Assembly (NCBI GenBank): GCA_017619795.1
Contig: JAFZRP010000039.1
Coordinates: 1-45,553 of the forward strand
Source of the DNA: Treponema sp.
GTDB lineage: Bacteria > Spirochaetota > Spirochaetia > Treponematales > Treponemataceae
DNA length: 45,553 bases
Direction of reading: 5' to 3'
Positions 15,537 through 22,481 of this stretch are shown here, piece after piece. The notes under the pieces are model-generated. The model searched no databases, was not told the DNA's origin, and saw only the letters and a list, made by a program, of their open reading frames with translations. The position numbers and the translations under genes are program-made. Positions within the stretch are counted from its first letter, which is position 1. Every line of letters begins with the position of its first letter.

Positions 15537-16508
15537 TTAGCTAACAAGGTTGATTGTTGAAGAATCTTCAGCCAGAACCTTGTATTCGTAGCTGTAAAGA
15601 ATCTCAGCTACATCGCTCAAAGGTTTTCGTGTGTTAAGACCCATGCTGTGTGCAAACTCAACGGCAGCTTTTGTTGCGGCAGGATTCCAAAGGTGAACGT
15701 TATCAAGATTAACATAGCTGCAGTTTTCGGAGTCGGCAATTGCCTTGATATGGCGGTTTACCTGACTTACAGTTTTGTTATTCTGTGGATTTGCAACAGA
15801 GATTAAAGCAATGCGGCACTTTTTGTTACAGTCTTTAATCTGCTTTATAAGGCTAAGATAATTTGTGTCGAATAATTCACTGTTGTTTACACAAAGATTT
15901 ATGTCGTTTTCGCCAAGGTGGATAATGATTCCTTCTGGAGCAAGAGGTGCAATTGCCTGTGTAAAATATTCATTGACATTTTCAAAGGAAAGCTTTTCGC
16001 AGCTCTTGTTGTAAATATGAAAATTGAATTTGAATTCTTTTCCAAGACTCTGAGCAGGAATCTTCTGATCAAGTCCGTTTCCTAGCAGAATAACTGCGTT
16101 CTTTTCTTCTCTGCTGTTCTGTCCTTTTGGATTGATAAGTTCATCAAGTGAATAAGTGTAGTTCATATTTTCCTCCTGTGTAAGGTCATTTGTAACCTTT
16201 GCTGTATTTAATATTTGTATTTGTTTTTTTGCTGCGGCTTTTTTATCAAGGCCTTTGTTTCTGATGTAAACAAGTACGTTCATCATCACAATTGCTAAAT
16301 TCAAAAAGTAAACAGCAAGTACATAGTTCAACTGGTGATTAATAAACTTTGCAGTGATTCCTGCGATATATCCGGTGATTATTAAAAAAATAAAGGCCAG
16401 ACTTGTTCCCTTTGCTGTGCGGGCTTTGTATGCCTTAATTACATTCAATGGCCACGAAAACCCAAAGCAAACCAACATCAACGCTTCAAAAAGATGTCCC
16501 AATTCCAT
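15537..16508 (-). CDS. PQ-loop membrane domain fused to a degenerate SGNH hydrolase domain
   Basis: A 323-residue two-part protein. Residues 1-85 form three membrane helices with a PQ-loop/SWEET-like sequence (FGFSWPLNVIKAYKARTAKGTSLAFIFL). After a linker, an SGNH/GDSL-like domain begins near residue 130. Its block I reads LLGNGL where GDSL would be expected, so the catalytic Ser is replaced by Gly. Block III (HLGENDIN) and a DxxH-like LDNVHLW are retained. ATG 16508 has GAGGAAAA upstream. A perfect AGGAGG with correct spacing lies inside the frame before Met115 (ATG 16166), so the SGNH part is probably also made alone as a 209-residue protein. Function unknown; the soluble domain may bind rather than hydrolyse. 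Confidence 0.8.
   Translation of the reverse strand: MELGHLFEALMLVCFGFSWPLNVIKAYKARTAKGTSLAFIFLIITGYIAGITAKFINHQLNYVLAVYFLNLAIVMMNVLVYIRNKGLDKKAAAKKQIQILNTAKVTNDLTQEENMNYTYSLDELINPKGQNSREEKNAVILLGNGLDQKIPAQSLGKEFKFNFHIYNKSCEKLSFENVNEYFTQAIAPLAPEGIIIHLGENDINLCVNNSELFDTNYLSLIKQIKDCNKKCRIALISVANPQNNKTVSQVNRHIKAIADSENCSYVNLDNVHLWNPAATKAAVEFAHSMGLNTRKPLSDVAEILYSYEYKVLAEDSSTINLVS
16164..16177 (-). promoter_or_regulatory. Internal ribosome binding site within the PQ-loop/SGNH gene
   Basis: On the minus strand AGGAGG (16177-16172) is followed by AAAAT and an in-frame ATG (16166-16164). It is the strongest type of ribosome site in this window, and it sits at the linker between the membrane and SGNH domains. 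The downstream product would be residues MNYTYSLDEL to the end. Confidence 0.7.
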
Positions 16509-16552
16509 TTTTATTTTCCTCACTTTCTAAGCTCAAAACTTAGTTTAAGAAC

Positions 16553-16580
16553 ATAATAGCGCAAAAAAAAATGCATTCAA
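16553..16580 (-). promoter_or_regulatory. Promoter of the PQ-loop/SGNH gene
   Basis: TTGAAT (16580-16575, 4/6), a 16-base spacer and TATTAT (16558-16553, 5/6) on the minus strand. The leader of about 40 bases contains a small CTAAG/CTTAG hairpin before the GAGG ribosome site. Confidence 0.5.
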
Positions 16581-16682
16581 TTTTTTGAAAGTTTTAAAAA
16601 GTTTTTTTATTGTTCATTTTCTTTACTTTTGTAAACGGATTTTTTTTACTTTCAAAAGTGTGCGAAAAATCATTATTTACTA

Positions 16683-16688
16683 TATTAT
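16683..16688 (+). promoter_or_regulatory. -10 box of the CitA/DcuS-type kinase gene
   Basis: TATTAT (5/6) ends seven bases before ATG 16696, with no Shine-Dalgarno. No convincing -35 was found at the right distance. Confidence 0.5.
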
Positions 16689-16695
16689 TATAGTT

Positions 16696-17967
16696 ATGAA
16701 AACAACCTTGAGTCGTAAGACGCTGAATGCCCTTAGAAAAGAAATAAAAAGAAATCAGCTGGCGCTTATAATTGGAATTACAATTCTGCTCACACTTGGC
16801 GGAATGTTTATAAACATTTCTTCTAACGACAAGGCATTTAATCAGTCGCTTCAGGACACCTCGGAGCTTGTTACAAGACTTTATCATTTTGCAAAAACCA
16901 TGAGTAAGGATGAGCTGACAGAATATATGGATTCTGTTGTCCGCGATTTGCCTGATATTGATGTAATTTCGATTGTAGACAAAAACAATAACCGTGTTTA
17001 TCATGCACATCACGAATTAATAGATACTCAATTCGACGGAACTCATCCTGATTTTTCTACAATGTCGACGGACTTCCTTACAGAAAATAACACTGGTCCT
17101 TCCGGTCCTCAGCGACGTACCTATTCTGCAATTTACGATGATGATGGAAATTACGAAGGCTTTATAATGATAATTAAGCTGCGCACTTCTATGCGCAACG
17201 TTACAATCAGAACAGTTCTGCTTTTTCTTGTAGTTACTCTTGCGGCAATTTTAATTGAGCTAGCAATTAGTGCAACTCTTTCTAAAAAATTAAAGCGCCA
17301 GTTTCTTGAGTTTGCCGAAGACCTTGAAGGAACAAAGTTCCTTGTAGATTCAATGCGCGCAAATAATCACGATTTTACAAACAAGCTTCATGTAATTCTT
17401 GGACTTATTCAGATTGGTGAATATGAAAAGGCTCAATCTTACATAGAAAATATTTCTATCATTCAAAGAGAGACAATCAGCCGGGTTATGAACTCAATTG
17501 ATAATGCAAGCTTTGCGGCTCTGCTTATTGGAAAAATTGCACGGGCTTCGGAATGCAATGTAAAGTTTATTCTTGATTCAAATCTTCATTTTTGTTCGCA
17601 GGATATTGCTATTCCTTCAGAAGCACTTGTTACAATTACCGGGAACCTTATAGACAATGCTCTTGATTCTATGAACGAGATGCTTCATAGTGAAGACAGG
17701 GGAGTAAAGCAAAACGAGCTTCACTTTGGAGTAATGACAAAACACGGTTCTCTTTTGATTACGGTAGAGGATACTGGCACAGGGATTCCGGAAAAAATAA
17801 AAAAACAGATTTATGAAAACGGTTTTTCTACAAAGGGCGAAGGACGCGGTGTTGGACTTTATCACACAAAGCTTTTGATAGAAAATCTTGGTGGTGAGAT
17901 TTCGTTTGAATCTCAGGAAGGAAAAGGCACTTGCTTTATGGTCAGACTGAACAGTATTACAGAATGA
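16696..17967 (+). CDS. Sensor histidine kinase, CitA/DcuS family, lacking the cytoplasmic PAS
   Basis: A 423-residue membrane kinase. Helix 1 spans about 22-42, an extracytoplasmic sensor domain 43-168 (ISIVDKNNNRVYHAH is typical of a Cache/PAS-like fold), and helix 2 172-194. The dimerisation motif NNHDFTNKLHVILGLIQIG places phospho-acceptor His at 225 and is diagnostic of the CitA/DcuS/MalK group. The ATPase shows GNLIDNALDSMNE, VEDTGTGIP and GRGVGLYHTKLL. DcuS and CitA normally have a PAS domain between helix 2 and the His helix; only about 30 residues are present here. The open frame extends upstream to 16585, but its extra residues precede the -10 and are not credible. The ligand is probably a small organic acid, by family only. 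Confidence 0.9.
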   Translation: MKTTLSRKTLNALRKEIKRNQLALIIGITILLTLGGMFINISSNDKAFNQSLQDTSELVTRLYHFAKTMSKDELTEYMDSVVRDLPDIDVISIVDKNNNRVYHAHHELIDTQFDGTHPDFSTMSTDFLTENNTGPSGPQRRTYSAIYDDDGNYEGFIMIIKLRTSMRNVTIRTVLLFLVVTLAAILIELAISATLSKKLKRQFLEFAEDLEGTKFLVDSMRANNHDFTNKLHVILGLIQIGEYEKAQSYIENISIIQRETISRVMNSIDNASFAALLIGKIARASECNVKFILDSNLHFCSQDIAIPSEALVTITGNLIDNALDSMNEMLHSEDRGVKQNELHFGVMTKHGSLLITVEDTGTGIPEKIKKQIYENGFSTKGEGRGVGLYHTKLLIENLGGEISFESQEGKGTCFMVRLNSITE

Positions 17968-17988
17968 TCATGGTGGGGCGGAATAAAT

Positions 17989-18699
17989 ATGGAATACAAG
18001 GTTTTGATTGTTGAAGACGACCCGATGGTCGCAATGATAAACGAACAGTATGTTTGCAAAAATCCTCAGTTTAAGGTTGCCGCCTCCTGCAGAAACGGAC
18101 AGGAAGCGCTTGCATTTTTAGAGTCGAACAAGGTTGATTTGATTGTGCTCGATGTGTTTATGCCTTACATGGACGGAATTGAAACCTTGAAAAAAATCCG
18201 CGAGAAAAAAATTGAAGCCGAAGTGATTATGGTTACGGCTGCAAATGATTCAACCACAATTGAAGAAACAATGCATCTTGGAGTAATTGATTATCTTATA
18301 AAGCCGTTTGCCTTTGAGCGGTTCCAGGTTGCTCTTGAAAAGTTTATTTCGCATCATACAATCTTAAAAGAAAATAATACTCTGGATCAGTCAAGTATTG
18401 ACAATATGATTTCGAGTACGCCTGAAAATGCTGCTGTCAAAACTGTAAAGAACAGTGACGTTGATCAGCAGGCTTTACCAAAAGGCATTCAGAAAAAAAC
18501 AATGCTTTTGATAGAGGACTATCTTACGCAAAATCCAGGCTGGCATACAGTTGGAATGCTTGCAGACAAGCTTGGTATTTCAATTGTTACCGCCCGTCAT
18601 TATATGAATTATCTGGAAGAACAGGGAATTATTGTTTCAGAAATTAATTATGGAACAGGCGGAAGACCAAGCGTGCTTTATGAAAAGAAAACTTCATAA
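17989..18699 (+). CDS. Response regulator, CitB/DcuR family
   Basis: Partner of the kinase encoded 21 bases upstream. The receiver has VEDDPMVAMINEQYV (acidic pair), the phospho-acceptor in IVLDVFMPYMDG, and DYLIKPFAFERF with the conserved Lys. After an unusually Ser/Asn-rich linker (about 125-160), the C-terminal helix-turn-helix (HTVGMLADKLGISIVTARHYMNYLEEQGIIVSEINYGTGGRPSVLYE) matches the DcuR/CitB effector domain. Length 236 is typical. No C4-dicarboxylate or citrate transporter lies nearby, so its targets must be elsewhere. It converges with the flavodoxin fusion gene. Confidence 0.93.
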   Translation: MEYKVLIVEDDPMVAMINEQYVCKNPQFKVAASCRNGQEALAFLESNKVDLIVLDVFMPYMDGIETLKKIREKKIEAEVIMVTAANDSTTIEETMHLGVIDYLIKPFAFERFQVALEKFISHHTILKENNTLDQSSIDNMISSTPENAAVKTVKNSDVDQQALPKGIQKKTMLLIEDYLTQNPGWHTVGMLADKLGISIVTARHYMNYLEEQGIIVSEINYGTGGRPSVLYEKKTS

Positions 18700-18723
18700 T
18701 ACAAGAGCTTAGACGAAAAATAA

Positions 18724-19617
18724 TCAGAACGTATGTCCAAGCATTGTTGTTTTAGATTCGATCACCTTTGCCGGTACATAACTTTTCATTTCATCAATAG
18801 CACCCTTTGGAAGCCACGGATTAAAGTGATTGAAAATTACTTCGACATCCTTTGATTTCAAAAGCTCCTTGTTTTTTGCAACAAAATCTCTGATTGGAGC
18901 GCACATTTTGAAAACCCAAATTGGAGTAACAATAATAATCTTTTCATATTTGTTCAGGTCTACGGTGAGGGGAAGAGTTTCCATAGGCCATTTGTGCATA
19001 CCGAATCTACCGCACCACCAGAAGCCTAAATGACCTTCTGTCCGTTCATTTGTTTTAAGCTCAACAATTTCTGCGTTTTCCTTATCGGCTCTTGTGTAAG
19101 CAATCTTTTTTGTGTAGTTCATTCTTGAAAAATAAACAACGAGTGTTTTTGAATCGGCAGAAACATTAAGATAGTCATTCGGATCAAACTTAAAATGATG
19201 TTGATTATACGAAACCAGCGCAATGTAGCCGCAAACAAGCTGAAGACAGCCAAAGGTAAAATATGCATTATCGAGCACATTCGGAGGGAAAATAATAAAC
19301 TGAATTGTAATCCAAAGCATTAAGGTAAAGCCAAAAATTGTACCAAGAATGAAGCCGAGCTTTTTGTTCATCAGAATAAGAATAAAAGCAAGCGTGTTAC
19401 TGATTCCGTTTACAATAATCAGTGCAATGCCGGAGAATATATAATTTTGAAATAAAACACTTGCGAAGGGCAGCACCTGAAAATACGGAAGCATTGATTG
19501 CATATGAAGAATGCTTCCATCTGGTTTAATAAGCATTGCGGTTCCGCCGACAAACGCACCTACTCCGATAAAAATTGTCCAAAATAAAAGTAAGCCTTTA
19601 AAAATCTTTAATCTCAT
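18724..19617 (-). CDS. Membrane domain fused to a flavodoxin-like domain
   Basis: A 297-residue protein. Residues 1-140 contain four membrane helices (for example FWTIFIGVGAFVGGTAMLI and LGFILGTIFGFTLMLWITIQFII). Residues 160-297 look like a flavodoxin: KTLVVYFSRMNYTKKIAY begins the FMN phosphate loop, although the usual S/T-x-T-G-x-T pattern is poor, and KYEKIIIVTPIWVFKMCAPIRDFV is the typical second motif. ATG 19617 lies seven bases after a TATAGT -10. It may be a membrane-tethered electron carrier; the weak FMN loop leaves cofactor binding uncertain. Confidence 0.78.
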   Translation of the reverse strand: MRLKIFKGLLLFWTIFIGVGAFVGGTAMLIKPDGSILHMQSMLPYFQVLPFASVLFQNYIFSGIALIIVNGISNTLAFILILMNKKLGFILGTIFGFTLMLWITIQFIIFPPNVLDNAYFTFGCLQLVCGYIALVSYNQHHFKFDPNDYLNVSADSKTLVVYFSRMNYTKKIAYTRADKENAEIVELKTNERTEGHLGFWWCGRFGMHKWPMETLPLTVDLNKYEKIIIVTPIWVFKMCAPIRDFVAKNKELLKSKDVEVIFNHFNPWLPKGAIDEMKSYVPAKVIESKTTMLGHTF

Positions 19618-19624
19618 AAACAAT

Positions 19625-19654
19625 ACTATATCACAGCTTGAATATTACACTCAA
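19625..19654 (-). promoter_or_regulatory. Promoter of the flavodoxin fusion, predicted leaderless
   Basis: TTGAGT (19654-19649, 4/6), an 18-base spacer and TATAGT (19630-19625, 5/6). The ATG follows seven bases later and has no Shine-Dalgarno. Confidence 0.55.
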
Positions 19655-19678
19655 TCAGTTTTTTTCGGGCTTTTTCTT

Positions 19679-19707
19679 CCACTTATCCTTAAAAACTGCC
19701 ACTTATC
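19679..19707 (+). promoter_or_regulatory. Paired CCACTTATC direct repeats, candidate LytTR-binding site
   Basis: CCACTTATC occurs at 19679-19687 and again at 19699-19707, exactly 20 bases apart, or about two helical turns. LytTR regulators bind paired direct repeats with nearly this spacing, and a LytTR gene lies in the operon that starts 46 bases downstream. The operon's promoter has a good -10 (TATACT) and no clear -35, as expected for an activated promoter. The half-site does not closely match the published AgrA/ComE form, so the assignment is an inference. Confidence 0.5.
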
Positions 19708-19739
19708 TCAGAAAACCTTCTTTTTTGCGGCGCCTAAGT

Positions 19740-19745
19740 TATACT
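19740..19745 (+). promoter_or_regulatory. -10 box of the secreted protein-LytTR-DUF3021 operon
   Basis: TATACT lies seven bases before ATG 19753. No clear -35 and no Shine-Dalgarno were seen, so the transcript is probably leaderless and the promoter may need an activator. Confidence 0.55.
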
Positions 19746-19752
19746 TCGAACC

Positions 19753-20340
19753 ATGAAAAGATTACTAATAACTTTAGTTTTGGTCGCAGGATTCTGCTGT
19801 GCTGGCTTTGCAGAAGAAGAGTCAAAGGAATCTGTTTCTGCAAATGTAAACTATAGAACTACTTCTGGTGGATTCTGGATTTGGGAAGAAAACTGCAATG
19901 GAGGAGCAGGCGAGTTCGGAATCAATCTGTTGAAGCAGGAAAACAATATTATGCTCAGGAACTGTATTTTTGTTCAGGGCGAAGGAGGAAGCGGAAATCT
20001 GGAATCTAACAAGTTTGTTGATTTTGGAGGAATTGAAATTGGTGATAAAATCCTTTTCGGTGGCAGTGCACATTGCAACGGTTTTATCGTTCGCAGTTAT
20101 GGTTATGCCGGCGGAGCATTAGGTTTTCTGGCATGGGAAGACCACAAGTTCTGGTCAAAGCCGTTCTTAGTCAGCGTAAAGTTTGGTGGTGGCTTTGAGT
20201 TTCAGTACCTGACAAATCTGGCTTTTGTTGTAGAGTTTGGAGGAGTAGAAAGATTCCTTATTGGAAGTCCGGAAGGTAAAATTTCTAACTTTGCAAAATG
20301 CACTCCATCCCTTACAATAGGATACAGGAGCATAAGGTAA
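19753..20340 (+). CDS. Hypothetical exported Gly/Phe-rich protein
   Basis: A 195-residue protein with a signal peptide (MKRLLITLVLVAGFCCAGFAEE, probable cleavage after GFA). The rest is rich in Gly, Phe and aromatic residues, with alternating hydrophobic strands (FGGIEIGDKILFGGSAHCNGFIVRSYGYAGGALGFLAW, LVSVKFGGGFEFQYLTNLAFVVEFGG). It ends LTIGYRSIR, which suggests a small outer-membrane beta-barrel. I recognise no family. It is the first gene of an apparent operon with the LytTR regulator 26 bases downstream and may be its target or cargo. Confidence 0.75.
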   Translation: MKRLLITLVLVAGFCCAGFAEEESKESVSANVNYRTTSGGFWIWEENCNGGAGEFGINLLKQENNIMLRNCIFVQGEGGSGNLESNKFVDFGGIEIGDKILFGGSAHCNGFIVRSYGYAGGALGFLAWEDHKFWSKPFLVSVKFGGGFEFQYLTNLAFVVEFGGVERFLIGSPEGKISNFAKCTPSLTIGYRSIR

Positions 20341-20366
20341 TCGCAAAAGGAAACAAGGAGAAATCA

Positions 20367-20840
20367 GTGCAAACACAAATTAAAATTGAAAAATGTGAAA
20401 AACCATATTGTGTAATTCATACAGCAGCTGAAACCGACGGTATAAAAGCTGTTGCACAGAAAATCAATATGATGGATGAAACGGGCTTGAGTACAGTTGT
20501 TTCCGGTTGGGATGGCGATTACTGTATTCAACTTAAGCAGCAGGAAATCCTTAGGATTTACAGCATGGATAAAAAGGTTTACCTTGAATGCGAAAGCGAA
20601 GAGGGGCCGCTGCTTTTGAAGATGAGGCTTTATGAGTTTGAAGAGCTTGCAGAACGCTGCGGCTGGACAGATTTTATAAGGATTTCGAATACGGATATTG
20701 TAAACTTTTCGAAGGTGTCTAAGCTTGATATGTCGCTTTCGGGCATTGTAAAAGTGAATTACGGCAGCGGAAGAGTTGCAATAGTTTCAAGAAGATATAT
20801 GAACAAAATCAAGAGTCAGATTTTGATGACTCGAAAATAA
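20367..20840 (+). CDS. LytTR family DNA-binding regulator (stand-alone)
   Basis: A 157-residue regulator without a receiver domain. The C-terminal LytTR domain (about 60-155) is recognisable: FEELAERCGWTDFIRISNTDIVNFSKVSKLDMSLSGIVKVNYGSGRVAIVSRRYMNKIKSQI. The N-terminal 60 residues are unassigned. The start is GTG 20367 with AAGGAG six bases upstream; the longer frame from 20298 overlaps the upstream gene. LytTR followed by DUF3021 is a known pair, in which the membrane protein restrains the regulator. I infer the same here. Confidence 0.9.
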   Translation: MQTQIKIEKCEKPYCVIHTAAETDGIKAVAQKINMMDETGLSTVVSGWDGDYCIQLKQQEILRIYSMDKKVYLECESEEGPLLLKMRLYEFEELAERCGWTDFIRISNTDIVNFSKVSKLDMSLSGIVKVNYGSGRVAIVSRRYMNKIKSQILMTRK

Positions 20841-20860
20841 ACAATTTAAGGAGAATAATT

Positions 20861-21331
20861 ATGACTAATAATATGACAAAGAAAAACACAAAGAAGGAAG
20901 TTATTAAGAGAGCTGTTTTAGGATTTATGACAGGTATTTTTGTAGGACATACAATTTCGATTCTGGAATCACTTATAACACACGACGGAAACTTTTATGC
21001 AGTAAGTGCAGCCCTTGTTGAGCTTACAGGAACAAACCTTGGTGCAGTTATTGTACAGTATTTCCTTACAGGAATAATGGGTGCCGTATTTGCTTCATCA
21101 TCAGTAATTTTTGAAATGGATGAATGGAGCCTTCTCCGCCAGACAGCCACTCATTTTGTAATAGTTTCAGTATTGAGCTATATTGCAGGCTTCTTGTGCC
21201 GATGGTTCCCTCATACAGTTGGAAGTACCCTTATCTGGTTCGGCGTATTCATAGTTGTTTACATAATTTTCTGGGTATGCTTTATGTTGTATTACAGGAA
21301 CAAGGTTAAGACGATCAACGAAGCTTTGTAA
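20861..21331 (+). CDS. DUF3021 family membrane protein, LytTR partner
   Basis: A 156-residue protein with four membrane helices (about 17-37, 60-85, 95-115 and 123-146). RAVLGFMTGIFVGHTISILESL and the WSLLRQTATHFVIVS segment fit DUF3021. AAGGAG upstream supports the start, 20 bases after the LytTR stop. In LytTR regulatory systems such proteins act as membrane inhibitors of the regulator. A strong terminator follows. Confidence 0.88.
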   Translation: MTNNMTKKNTKKEVIKRAVLGFMTGIFVGHTISILESLITHDGNFYAVSAALVELTGTNLGAVIVQYFLTGIMGAVFASSSVIFEMDEWSLLRQTATHFVIVSVLSYIAGFLCRWFPHTVGSTLIWFGVFIVVYIIFWVCFMLYYRNKVKTINEAL

Positions 21332-21364
21332 TAGTGTTGCAATTGTAATGTAAAGGTATCGCTT

Positions 21365-21412
21365 ATTGCGTGCATATTTCTAAAAAGAAGAAGTATGCAC
21401 GCAATTGTTTTT
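21365..21412 (+). terminator. Intrinsic terminator after DUF3021
   Basis: A perfect 12-bp stem (ATTGCGTGCATA, 21365-21376, with 21394-21405), a 17-base loop, and TTGTTTTTTAT immediately after. It ends the exported protein-LytTR-DUF3021 operon. Confidence 0.9.
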
Positions 21413-21452
21413 TATATATAATTAGAATAGTTAAAAGTGCAGGAGTTAAAAA

Positions 21453-22481
21453 ATGAAGATTGTTATTTTAGCCGGTGGAACAAGTACAGAGCGCGACGTT
21501 TCTCTTTCTTCAGGTTGTCAAATCTATAAAGCATTAAAATCAAAAGGTCATTCTGTAATCCTTATTGATATTTTTCTCGGTTTTGATGGTGATGTAGCTT
21601 CTGCTTTTGAAAGTGACCGTGACTGGGCTGCTGATATTGCTCCCGTAAAGGAAACTGCCCCTGATCTGGAACAGCTTAAAGCTTTACGAAAAGGCGATTC
21701 AAAATCACTCTTTGGTCCGAACGTACTTGAGCTTTGTGGTAAGGCAGATATTGTTTTTATGGCACTGCACGGAGACAGCGGCGAAAACGGAAAGGTTCAG
21801 GCTGCGTTTGATTTGTTTGGAATAAAATACACAGGTACAGATGCACTCAGTTCTGCAATTGCAATGGACAAATCAATTTCAAAACAGCTTTTTGCCGCTA
21901 ACGGAATCAACACTCCTGCAAGCATTCTGCTTACAAAAAAAGAAGATGTTCCTGAACCAAAGCTTCCAGTTGTCGTAAAGATTTGCAGCGGTGGTTCCAG
22001 TGTGGGAGTTTACATTGCAAAAACTCAGGAAGAGTTTGATTCTGCCATTGAACAGGCATTTAAATATGAAAATAAAGTGCTTATTGAAGATTATATTAAA
22101 GGCCGCGAGTTTACCGATGGTGTAATTGAAGGTGTACCTCTTCCGATTGTTCAGATTGAGCCGAAGCAGGGCTTTTACGATTATAAAAACAAATATCAGG
22201 CGGGCAGCACAATTGAAACCTGTCCTGCAAAAATAACAAAAGAGCTTGAAGAAAAAATTAAGACAACTGCGGTAAAGGTTTTCAAAACCCTCGGAATCAA
22301 AACTTATGCCAGAGTAGATTTTATGGTTGATGAAAATGAAACTATTTTCTGTCTGGAAGCAAACACTCTTCCTGGAATGACACCAACATCACTCATCCCG
22401 CAGGAAGCCGCTGTTCTTGGAAAATCCTTTGCAGATTTATGTGAATGGATAATCGAAATCTCTATGAAAAAATACAAATGA
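21453..22481 (+). CDS. ddl: D-alanine--D-alanine ligase
   Basis: Joins two D-alanines with ATP for peptidoglycan precursors, in the cytoplasm. The ATP-grasp enzyme is clear: ILAGGTSTERDVSLSSG at the start, ALHGDSGENGKVQAAFDLFGIKYTG, SAIAMDKSISKQLF, the KICSGGSSVGVYIAKT loop, IEDYIKGREFTDGVI, and the metal-binding end FCLEANTLPGMTPTSLIPQEA. Length 342 is normal. CAGGAG precedes the ATG. Its stop overlaps the ATG of the Nudix-HD gene by four bases. A TATAAT at 21417-21422 within the preceding terminator tail may be its -10. Confidence 0.96.
   Translation: MKIVILAGGTSTERDVSLSSGCQIYKALKSKGHSVILIDIFLGFDGDVASAFESDRDWAADIAPVKETAPDLEQLKALRKGDSKSLFGPNVLELCGKADIVFMALHGDSGENGKVQAAFDLFGIKYTGTDALSSAIAMDKSISKQLFAANGINTPASILLTKKEDVPEPKLPVVVKICSGGSSVGVYIAKTQEEFDSAIEQAFKYENKVLIEDYIKGREFTDGVIEGVPLPIVQIEPKQGFYDYKNKYQAGSTIETCPAKITKELEEKIKTTAVKVFKTLGIKTYARVDFMVDENETIFCLEANTLPGMTPTSLIPQEAAVLGKSFADLCEWIIEISMKKYK

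Noticed and set aside
16585..16695. Upstream extension of the CitA-type kinase
   Set aside because: It would lie before the -10 box and adds a Phe/Ile-rich stretch coded by AT-rich intergenic DNA.
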